From Clostridiales bacterium (GTDB lineage: Bacteria; Bacillota; Clostridia; Christensenellales; Aristaeellaceae), in contig SFJH01000001.1 of assembly GCA_004555155.1 (NCBI GenBank), forward strand, positions 1 through 64,000: DNA of 64,000 nucleotides. The letters are read 5' to 3'. Within the stretch, counting starts at the first letter, position 1. Each line of letters begins with the position of its first letter. Below are positions 57,892 to 64,000 of the stretch, piece by piece. A program made the translations under genes and the position numbers. The notes under the pieces were generated by a model. It ran no database searches. It had not been told where the DNA came from and saw nothing but the letters and a program-made list of their open reading frames with translations.

Positions 57892-58416
57892 TCAATCCTC
57901 CGACCACAGCACGATCCTTCCCTCGGCGCGGGTGCGGTTCAGATCGATGATGCGCTGGTTGGAGGAACCCCGGAACTGCAGCGACAGGTCGCGCAGCGCA
58001 TCCACATAGCGACCGTCCACCAGCACATCGATCATGGAAAGCATCTCGTCGGTGACCTCGCACCGGGCATGACTCTCCTTCAGCAGCTCCTCATCCAGCA
58101 CAAAGCCGGTGAAGGCCCAGATATCCTTCCGCGGATAGACCTCCCGAACCCTCCGCAGCACCTTCACCAGCGCGCGCTGATTCTCAGGCTCGAAGGGCTC
58201 GCCGCCCAGCAGCGTCAGGCCGCGCACATAACCGGGGCGAAGCGCGTCGATCAGCTCCGTCATCGTCTCATCGGTGAACTCCCGTCCGTAATGGAAGTCC
58301 CAGGTTTGGGGCTGAAAACAGTTTTCGCAATGATTGGTACATCCAGACACGAACAGCGTTGCGCGAACGCCGACGCCATTGGCGACGTCCAACCGCTTGA
58401 TCTCGCCGTAATGCAT
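57892..58416 (-). CDS. nrdG: Anaerobic ribonucleotide reductase activating protein
   Basis: 174 residues from MHYGEIKRLDVANGVGVRATLF, behind AAAGGAAG. Radical SAM motif C-x3-C-x2-C in SGCTNHCENC near 28-35. Also TLLGGEPFEPENQ, the NrdG GGEP motif. It uses SAM and a [4Fe-4S] cluster to place the glycyl radical on NrdD. It follows nrdD by 63 nt with a hairpin between. Confidence 0.96.
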   Translation of the reverse strand: MHYGEIKRLDVANGVGVRATLFVSGCTNHCENCFQPQTWDFHYGREFTDETMTELIDALRPGYVRGLTLLGGEPFEPENQRALVKVLRRVREVYPRKDIWAFTGFVLDEELLKESHARCEVTDEMLSMIDVLVDGRYVDALRDLSLQFRGSSNQRIIDLNRTRAEGRIVLWSED

Positions 58417-58435
58417 AGGATACTTCCTTTCAAAT

Positions 58436-58460
58436 ACAGGCCGGCGCATCGCCGGCCTGT
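58436..58460 (-). terminator. Hairpin between nrdD and nrdG
   Basis: ACAGGCCGGCG (58436-58446) pairs with CGCCGGCCTGT (58450-58460). The minus-strand tail ATTTGAAAGG is not a good T run, so it may act as an attenuator or mRNA stabiliser rather than a full stop. Confidence 0.6.
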
Positions 58461-58479
58461 TCTGTTCATCGGCGCATTC

Positions 58480-60642
58480 TCACAGATGCAGCACGCGCTC
58501 GCGGATCTCCTGGGTGCGGCCCTGGTTCCAGAACTGGGTGCCGATGTAGCCGCAGGTGCGACGGGCCACGTTCATCTTGCTCTGGTCGCGGTTGCCGCAG
58601 TTGGGGCAGACCCACACCAGCTTGCCGTCGGCGTCCTCCTCGATGGCGATTTCGCCGTCGAAGCCGCAGACCTGGCAGTAGTCGCTCTTGGTGTTCAGCT
58701 CGGCATACATGATGTTGTCGTAGATGAACTTGATGACCTCCAGCACGGCGGGCACATTGTTCTGCATGTTCGGCACCTCGACGTAGCTGATCGCGCCGCC
58801 GGTGGACAGCGCCTGGAACTGGGCCTCAAAGGACAACTTGCTGAAGGCGTCGATCTCCTCGGTGACGTGCACGTGATAGCTGTTGGTGATGTACGCCTTG
58901 TCCGTCACGCCGGGCACGATGCCGAAGCGCTTCTGCAGACACTTGGCGAACTTGTACGTCGTGGACTCCAGCGGCGTGCCGTAGATGCCGAAGCCGATGG
59001 AGGTCTCCTTCTTCCAGCGCTCGCAGGCCTCGTTCATGTGCTTCATGATTTCGATGGCGAAGGGCGTCGCAGCCGGATCGGTGTGGGGCTTGCCGGTCAT
59101 GTAGCGCACGCACTCGCACAGTCCCGCGTAGCCCAGGGAAATGGTGGAGTAGCCGCCGTAGAGCAGCTTGTCGATCTTCTCGCCCTTGTCCAGCCGGGCG
59201 ATCGCGCCGTCCTGCCAGAGGATGGGCGCAGCGTCGGACAGCGTGCCCTTCAGACGGTTGTGGCGGCACATCAGCGCCTTGTAGCACAGCTCCAGCCGCT
59301 CATCAAAGATCTTCCAGAACTTCTCCATGTCGCCGCCGGAGGACAATGCGACGTCCGGCAGGTTCAGCGTGACCACGCCCTGGTTGAACCGGCCATAGAA
59401 CTTGTAGTTGCCCTCCTCGTCCTTCCAGGGGCTCAGCGCGCTGCGGCAGCCCATCACGGGGAAGCAGTTGCCCTCCTTGAGCTCCTTCATCTTCTTTTCG
59501 GAGATGTAGTCGGGCACCAGGCGCTTGGCGGTGCACTTGGCCGCCATCCTGGTCAGGTACCAGTATTCGGAATCCTCGCGGATGTTGTCCTCCTCCAGCA
59601 CGTAGATGAGCTTCGGGAACGCGGGCGTGACCCACACGCCGATCTCATTCTTGACGCCCTCGTAGCGCTGCTGGAGCACCTCCTCGATGATCATGGCCAG
59701 GTCGCGCTTCTCCTGCGGGTTCTTCGCCTCGTTGAGGTACATGAACACCGTGACAAACGGCGCCTGACCGTTGGTGGTCATCAGCGTGACCACCTGATAC
59801 TGTATGGTCTGAACGCCCTTGTTCACCTCGTCGCGCAGACGGCGCTCGACGATGCGGGAAATGGTCTCCTCATCGCGCTTGCCGCCCAGCTCGGCGACCT
59901 CCTCCAGCACCTCCGCGCGGATCTTTTCGCGGGAGACCTGCACGAACGGCGCGAGATGGGCCAGCGAAATGCTCTGGCCGCCATACTGATTGCTGGCCAC
60001 CTGCGCGATGATCTGGGTGGCAATATTGCACGCCGTGGAGAAGCTGTGGGGCTTCTCGATCATCGTTCCGGAGATGACGGTGCCGTTCTGCAGCATGTCC
60101 TCCAGGTTGACCAGATCGCAGTTGTGCATGTGCTGGGCATAGTAGTCCATGTCGTGGAAATGGATGATGCCCTCGTTGTGCGCGTTGACGATCTCCTCCG
60201 GCAGCAGCAGTCTGCGGGTGATATCCTTGCTGACCTCGCCGGCCATATAGTCGCGCTGCACGCTGTTGACGGTGGGATTTTTGTTGGCGTTCTCCTGCTT
60301 GACCTCTTCGTTATTGCATTCGATGAGGCTGAGAATGCGGTTGTCGGTGGTGTTGGAGCGGCGCACCAGCGTGCGGGTATAGCGATAGCGGATATACTGC
60401 TTGGCAACCTCGAAGGCGCCCTGCTCCATGATCGACGTCTCCACCATCTCCTGGATCTCCTCCACGGACGGCGCGCGGCCCATGCGCACGCAATCCTCCT
60501 CGATGGTCGCGGCGATGCCCACAATCTGCTCCTGATTCATGCGGGCGTTTTCGGCGACGGTTTTGTTCGCCTTTTCGATCGCCGCAATAATCTTTGAAAT
60601 GTCGAAAACGGCCTCGGAGCCGTTTCTCTTAATGATCTTCAT
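58480..60642 (-). CDS. nrdD: Anaerobic (class III) ribonucleoside-triphosphate reductase
   Basis: 720 residues from MKIIKRNGSEAVFDISK; an ATP-cone regulatory domain at about 1-90, then the ten-stranded barrel. The C-terminus has a zinc ribbon (CQVCGFDGE and CPNCGNRDQ) and the glycyl radical loop RRTCGYIG, with the radical at G698. Active-site cysteines are in the barrel. It reduces NTPs to dNTPs using formate as reductant. The enzyme is destroyed by oxygen, which fits a strict anaerobe. A NrdR-like box lies in its promoter. Confidence 0.97.
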   Translation of the reverse strand: MKIIKRNGSEAVFDISKIIAAIEKANKTVAENARMNQEQIVGIAATIEEDCVRMGRAPSVEEIQEMVETSIMEQGAFEVAKQYIRYRYTRTLVRRSNTTDNRILSLIECNNEEVKQENANKNPTVNSVQRDYMAGEVSKDITRRLLLPEEIVNAHNEGIIHFHDMDYYAQHMHNCDLVNLEDMLQNGTVISGTMIEKPHSFSTACNIATQIIAQVASNQYGGQSISLAHLAPFVQVSREKIRAEVLEEVAELGGKRDEETISRIVERRLRDEVNKGVQTIQYQVVTLMTTNGQAPFVTVFMYLNEAKNPQEKRDLAMIIEEVLQQRYEGVKNEIGVWVTPAFPKLIYVLEEDNIREDSEYWYLTRMAAKCTAKRLVPDYISEKKMKELKEGNCFPVMGCRSALSPWKDEEGNYKFYGRFNQGVVTLNLPDVALSSGGDMEKFWKIFDERLELCYKALMCRHNRLKGTLSDAAPILWQDGAIARLDKGEKIDKLLYGGYSTISLGYAGLCECVRYMTGKPHTDPAATPFAIEIMKHMNEACERWKKETSIGFGIYGTPLESTTYKFAKCLQKRFGIVPGVTDKAYITNSYHVHVTEEIDAFSKLSFEAQFQALSTGGAISYVEVPNMQNNVPAVLEVIKFIYDNIMYAELNTKSDYCQVCGFDGEIAIEEDADGKLVWVCPNCGNRDQSKMNVARRTCGYIGTQFWNQGRTQEIRERVLHL

Positions 60643-60678
60643 CCCAATGTTACCCCCAAATGTTGTCATCCGAAGAAG

Positions 60679-60707
60679 ACTATACCACAATATCTATGGT
60701 TTGTCCA
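60679..60707 (-). promoter_or_regulatory. Promoter of nrdD with a NrdR-like box in the spacer
   Basis: On the minus strand TGGACA (60702-60707), 17 nt, TATAGT (60679-60684). The spacer (60685-60700) reads ACCATAGATATTGTGG, 12 of 16 matches to the NrdR box acaCwAtATaTwGtgt. A second properly spaced box was not found. The rest of the gap to 60857 is AT-rich without a gene. Confidence 0.6.
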
Positions 60708-60857
60708 GTGTCTTCCCCACATTTATTCTACACTCAACATACTGTTCGCTTTTCGTCCCGAAGAATCCAACATTTTGTATTTTGTTCGAAACAAAAGCAC
60801 AACATATAGTGTTCCACGCTCCATTCCAACCGGAATAAACTTTTTTTGCCCGGGATC

Positions 60858-60886
60858 TTGCATTTCGCGCCGCGTATTCTTATAAT
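60858..60886 (+). promoter_or_regulatory. Sigma-A promoter of the 22-mer repeat protein / alpha-galactosidase pair
   Basis: TTGCAT (60858-60863), 17 nt, TATAAT (60881-60886). Confidence 0.8.
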
Positions 60887-60919
60887 AAAATCAGAAGAAT
60901 TTCACAGGAGGACACCAAA

Positions 60920-61372
60920 ATGCGGAAATTCCTGGACAATCTCGAAAACGCCGCGTACAAGCTGCAGGATCTCGGAGAAAAGGCCATCCGAAACGCAAAG
61001 CCCGCTCTGGACAAGGCCATCGACAGTGCAAAGGACGCCTGTGAAAAAGCTGCGCCCGCCATCGAAGACGGTCTGGATCGTGCATTGCAGAGCGCGAAGA
61101 ACGCCTGCGCGCAGGCCAGACCCGTGGTCGAGGAGCATCTGGGCCGGGCGGTGGACGAAGCCAAGAACCTGTTCGCTCCGGCGGACGCCGAAGCAGAAGA
61201 CGGCGCGCCCTCCGGGGCCGACGCTCCGGATGCGCCCGAAGCGCCCCGATCCGCCGACGAACAGATCGATCTCGACGTGGAAGCGCAGCTCGAGAAGATT
61301 CGCGCCGCTCAGCATACGCCCGGCGCTTTCTCGGATTACATCTCGCAAAAGTACGGCAAGCACAATTCCTGA
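60920..61372 (+). CDS. Ala-rich protein with 22-residue amphipathic repeats, function unknown
   Basis: 150 residues behind AGGAGGACACC. No signal peptide or membrane helix. Residues 30-51, 52-73 and 74-87 repeat with a 22-residue period (LDKAIDSAKDAC, LDRALQSAKNAC, LGRAVDEAKNLF); an 11-residue half-repeat KAIRNAK precedes them. Cys41 and Cys63 take the same place in repeats 1 and 2. The pattern resembles apolipoprotein or LEA-like helices that lie on membranes or stick together. An acidic Ala/Pro linker (88-112) leads to a short charged tail ending FSDYISQKYGK. It precedes the alpha-galactosidase gene by 31 nt. Confidence 0.8.
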   Translation: MRKFLDNLENAAYKLQDLGEKAIRNAKPALDKAIDSAKDACEKAAPAIEDGLDRALQSAKNACAQARPVVEEHLGRAVDEAKNLFAPADAEAEDGAPSGADAPDAPEAPRSADEQIDLDVEAQLEKIRAAQHTPGAFSDYISQKYGKHNS

Positions 61373-61403
61373 TTCCAATTCGAATCTGAAAGGAGACCAG
61401 ATC

Positions 61404-63563
61404 ATGTCCATTACCTATCTCTCCGATGCCCGCAGCTTCTATCTCTCCGGCGGCGACGTCAGCTATGTGCTGCACATCGCCGAAGGCGGACAACTGCTGA
61501 ACCTGTACTGGGGCAAGCGCGTACCCGACGGGGCCATCCCCGCAGAGCTCATGGGTTATTCCTACGGCGCGTCCTTCGACCTTCCCGCCAACCGCCTGCC
61601 CCATGAGCTGGCCGTGCGCGGCAGCGGCTGGTACGGCACGCCCGCGGTATCCGTGCGCAATGCGCAGGGCAACGACGTCGTCGTGCTGGAGTACGTCAGC
61701 CACGCCGTCTATGCCGGCAAAAAGCCGCTGCCCGGACTTCCCGCCACCTATGTGGAGAGCGACAGCGAGGCGACGAGCCTCGAAATCGAGCTGACGGATC
61801 CTCTGACGAAGCTGCACGTGACGGCGGTCTACACGATCTTTGAGGAGACCGGCGCAATCACCCGCAGCCTGCGCATCGCCAATGCCGGTGCGGAAGACCT
61901 GGTGCTCAACGGCGCGATGGCGGCTTCCGTGCCGCTGTATGGCCGCGACTATGAGATCATCCACCTCAAGGGCGCATGGGCGCGCGAGCGACATGTCGTC
62001 CGCACCCCCGTCGGACAGGGCGAATACCGCATCTTCAGCCAGCGCGGCGCCTCCGGACACGAGGCCAATCCCTTCCTCGCCCTGTGCGCGCCCAGCGCCA
62101 CCGAGCACTCCGGCGAGGTCTGGAGCATGAACCTGGTGTACAGCGGCAGCTTCCTGGCCACCGCCTATGTGGACAACAACGACAACACCCGCCTCTCCAT
62201 CGGCATGAATCCCGACGTATTCGCGTGGAAGCTGGCGCCCGGCGAGACCTTCGTCACCCCGGAGGCCGTCATGGTCTATTCGGACGCGGGCCTGAACGGC
62301 ATGTCCCACCTGTATCACCGCCTGTACCGCACCCGTCTGGTGCGCGGCAGCTGGCGCGACAGGGTGCGCCCGATCCTGATCAACAACTGGGAGGCCACCT
62401 ACTTCAACTTCAACGCTGAAAAGATCCTCACCATCGCCCGCCGCGCGAAGGAGCTGGGCATTGAGCTGTTCGTGCTGGACGACGGCTGGTTCGGCAAGCG
62501 CGACATCGACAACTGCTCTCTGGGAGACTGGGTGGTCGACCGCAGAAAGCTCCCGGATGGCATCGACGGACTGGTGCGCCAGATCAACGGCCTCGGTCTG
62601 AAGTTCGGCCTGTGGTTTGAGCCGGAGATGGTCTCCCCCGACAGCGATCTCTACCGCGCCCATCCCGACTGGTGCCTGCACGTGGACGGCCGCAGGCGCA
62701 CCGAATCCCGCAACCAGCTGATTCTCGATCTGTCCCGCACCGAGGTACAGGATTACATCATCGAGGCCATCAGCGCCGTGCTGCGCTCGGCCAACATCGA
62801 GTATGTGAAGTGGGACATGAACCGCAACATGACCGAGGCCTTCTCCGGCACGCAGTGCCCGGAGCGCCAGATGGAGACCCAGCATCGCTACATGCTCGGC
62901 CTCTACCGCGTGATGGATGCGATTGTGACCGCATTCCCGAACGTGCTGTTCGAATCCTGCTCCGGCGGCGGCGGACGCTTCGACGCAGGTCTGCTGTATT
63001 ACATGCCCCAGACCTGGACCAGCGACGATACCGACGCGGTGGAACGCCTGTCGATCCAGTATGGCACCTCCTTCGCCTACCCCGTGGCGGCCATGGGCGC
63101 GCATGTCAGCGCGGTGCCGAACCATCAGAATGGCCGCGTCACCCCCATGCAGATGCGCGGCGATGTGGCGCTGGCCGGCAACTTCGGCTTTGAGCTCGAC
63201 CTGTCCAAGCTCTCCGACGAGGATACCGAGACGGCCCGCAAGCTGGTTGAGCAGGTCAAATCCCTGCGCGAGCTGACGCAGAAGGGCGAATTCACCCGCC
63301 TGCTCTCCCCCTTTGAGGGACAGTATACGGCCTGGCAATTCGTCTCCGAAAGCAAGGACGAGGCGCTGCTGTGCGTCTATCGCGCGCTGTGCAAGCCGAA
63401 CACCCCTGCGATCTGCGTAAAAATGGCCGGCCTCGACCCCAACGCGACCTACGCCGACGACCAGGGCGCAGCCTTCAACGGCGCGGCGCTGATGTTCAAG
63501 GGCATGTGGATGAGGCTGAACGGCGATTTCAGCAGCAATATCGTTCACCTGAAGAAGATCTGA
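61404..63563 (+). CDS. GH36 alpha-galactosidase
   Basis: 719 residues behind GAAAGGAGACC. No signal peptide, so cytoplasmic. An N-terminal beta-supersandwich (to about 320), a TIM barrel and a short C-terminal beta domain. Nucleophile D471 in YVKWDMNRN and acid/base D541 in TWTSDDTDA. Also WFEPEMVSPDSDL and ESCSGGGGRFD, which are GH36 sugar-binding loops. It cleaves alpha-1,6-galactosides such as melibiose and raffinose. No transporter is next to it. Confidence 0.95.
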   Translation: MSITYLSDARSFYLSGGDVSYVLHIAEGGQLLNLYWGKRVPDGAIPAELMGYSYGASFDLPANRLPHELAVRGSGWYGTPAVSVRNAQGNDVVVLEYVSHAVYAGKKPLPGLPATYVESDSEATSLEIELTDPLTKLHVTAVYTIFEETGAITRSLRIANAGAEDLVLNGAMAASVPLYGRDYEIIHLKGAWARERHVVRTPVGQGEYRIFSQRGASGHEANPFLALCAPSATEHSGEVWSMNLVYSGSFLATAYVDNNDNTRLSIGMNPDVFAWKLAPGETFVTPEAVMVYSDAGLNGMSHLYHRLYRTRLVRGSWRDRVRPILINNWEATYFNFNAEKILTIARRAKELGIELFVLDDGWFGKRDIDNCSLGDWVVDRRKLPDGIDGLVRQINGLGLKFGLWFEPEMVSPDSDLYRAHPDWCLHVDGRRRTESRNQLILDLSRTEVQDYIIEAISAVLRSANIEYVKWDMNRNMTEAFSGTQCPERQMETQHRYMLGLYRVMDAIVTAFPNVLFESCSGGGGRFDAGLLYYMPQTWTSDDTDAVERLSIQYGTSFAYPVAAMGAHVSAVPNHQNGRVTPMQMRGDVALAGNFGFELDLSKLSDEDTETARKLVEQVKSLRELTQKGEFTRLLSPFEGQYTAWQFVSESKDEALLCVYRALCKPNTPAICVKMAGLDPNATYADDQGAAFNGAALMFKGMWMRLNGDFSSNIVHLKKI

Positions 63564-63575
63564 TGCCCGATCTGC

Positions 63576-63616
63576 AAAAAACAGTCTCCGGCCAGCGCGG
63601 CCGGAGACTGTTTTTC
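63576..63616. terminator. Bidirectional terminator after the alpha-galactosidase
   Basis: ACAGTCTCCGGCC (63581-63593) pairs with GGCCGGAGACTGT (63599-63611), with five A residues before and TTTTT after. It lies between convergent genes. Confidence 0.92.
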
Positions 63617-63712
63617 TGCAGATTCCGATGCGATATCCATCGCCTTTCAACAATGCCCTTGATTCCAGGAACGCCAGAGCAGCTCGATCGATCCGCGCCG
63701 CCTCCGCCGTCC

Positions 63713-64000
63713 TCACTCGGCAACATATCGTGCAAGCGCAAGGGCAATGTCAAAATGTCCCGGATCGTGCTGTGTGTCTTTTATCTGATTCTTCTTCATT
63801 CTCGCGTCCCATTCCGGCGCATCCAGCAGGTCGCCGCTTGTAAAGAAGAAGTAGACGTTCAGATTTCTGAAATCACACATCGCCCGAACGGCTGCGCACT
63901 CCATTTCGACGGATATACAGCCCTCCTTCTTGCGCTTCTCAAAATTCCCAACCGTTTCCCTGTGAATCGCGTCCGTCGTCCATGTTTTTCCCTTCACATA
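63713..64000 (-). CDS. Nucleoside phosphorylase (PNP/UDP family), C-terminal part
   Basis: The frame is open from the window edge (64000) to the stop at 63713, about 95 residues; the N-terminus lies outside. Signature GCISVEMECAAVRAM carries the EMECA motif that contacts the ribose in uridine/purine nucleoside phosphorylases. FFFTSGDLLDAPEWD follows, with the Asp expected for base binding in the purine group. It splits nucleosides with phosphate. Whether it prefers purines or uridine cannot be told. Confidence 0.8.
   Translation of the reverse strand, partial: YVKGKTWTTDAIHRETVGNFEKRKKEGCISVEMECAAVRAMCDFRNLNVYFFFTSGDLLDAPEWDARMKKNQIKDTQHDPGHFDIALALARYVAE

Noticed and set aside
57853..60597. 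Long open frame opposite nrdD
   Set aside because: It is rich in His, Leu and Arg with no motif; nrdD on the minus strand is complete.
60730..60814. Second NrdR box upstream of nrdD
   Set aside because: Candidate stretches at 60730-60745 and 60799-60814 match poorly and are not spaced by whole helical turns from the first.

Overview
The window is about 60% GC, densely coded, and carries strong Shine-Dalgarno sites (AGGAGG) and sigma-A promoters with 17-nt spacers. Gene content points to a strictly anaerobic, spore-forming Bacillota of the class Clostridia: oxygen-sensitive class III ribonucleotide reductase (nrdD/nrdG), heterodisulfide-reductase-like HdrABC, a gerA/B/C germinant-receptor operon, a B. 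subtilis-type PurR, a clostridial one-chain PurL, and an F1Fo ATP synthase. The rotor subunit of that synthase carries the residues expected of Na+ coupling. No finer taxonomy can be read from the sequence alone.

Layout. 1-3166 (minus): fumC-hdrB-hdrC-hdrA (hdrA runs off the left edge), behind an AT-rich 440-bp control region. 3610-11174 (minus): a lipid/division/secretion cluster plsX-acpP-rnc-smc-ftsY plus an APH-fold sugar-kinase-like gene. 11453-11528: tRNA-Arg(CCG). 11773-19014 (plus): a zinc alcohol dehydrogenase, a CUT2-type sugar ABC transporter (ATPase, two permeases, binding protein) and an aldo/keto reductase, probably one sugar or polyol uptake and oxidation locus. 19198-22258 (minus): three tandem M42 aminopeptidases. 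22330-24789: divergent purR and murC. 24834-26487: a lipoprotein and an AraC regulator. 26540-29467 (minus): DUF2232 protein-rplI-dnaB. 29588-33521: a membrane GDPD phosphodiesterase convergent with a multi-repeat L,D-transpeptidase. 33737-40350 (minus): complete atpIBEFHAGDC operon. 40637-41773: Eis-like acetyltransferase. 42102-53341 (minus): purE-C-F-M-N-purO-AICARFT-D-L operon. 53580-57831 (plus): XRE/zinc-ribbon regulator and gerA/B/C. 57892-60642 (minus): nrdD-nrdG. 60920-63563 (plus): an Ala-rich 22-residue-repeat protein and a GH36 alpha-galactosidase. 63713-64000 (minus): end of a nucleoside phosphorylase gene.

How parts connect. PurR (22330-23151) can be tied to two control regions here by PurBox sequences: its own promoter and that of the pur operon 30 kb away. 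The pur operon makes IMP without a bifunctional PurH: a stand-alone AICAR transformylase is paired with an archaeal-type PurO cyclohydrolase. The c subunit of ATP synthase has glutamates in both helices plus the Thr and Tyr expected of a two-carboxylate Na+ site, and the epsilon subunit lacks its regulatory C-terminal domain.

I found no CRISPR array, insertion sequence, prophage or obvious genomic island. The most unusual items are the fumarase-HdrBCA operon, the PurO replacement, the predicted Na+ rotor with truncated epsilon, the M42 triplet, and the 22-mer repeat protein next to the alpha-galactosidase.
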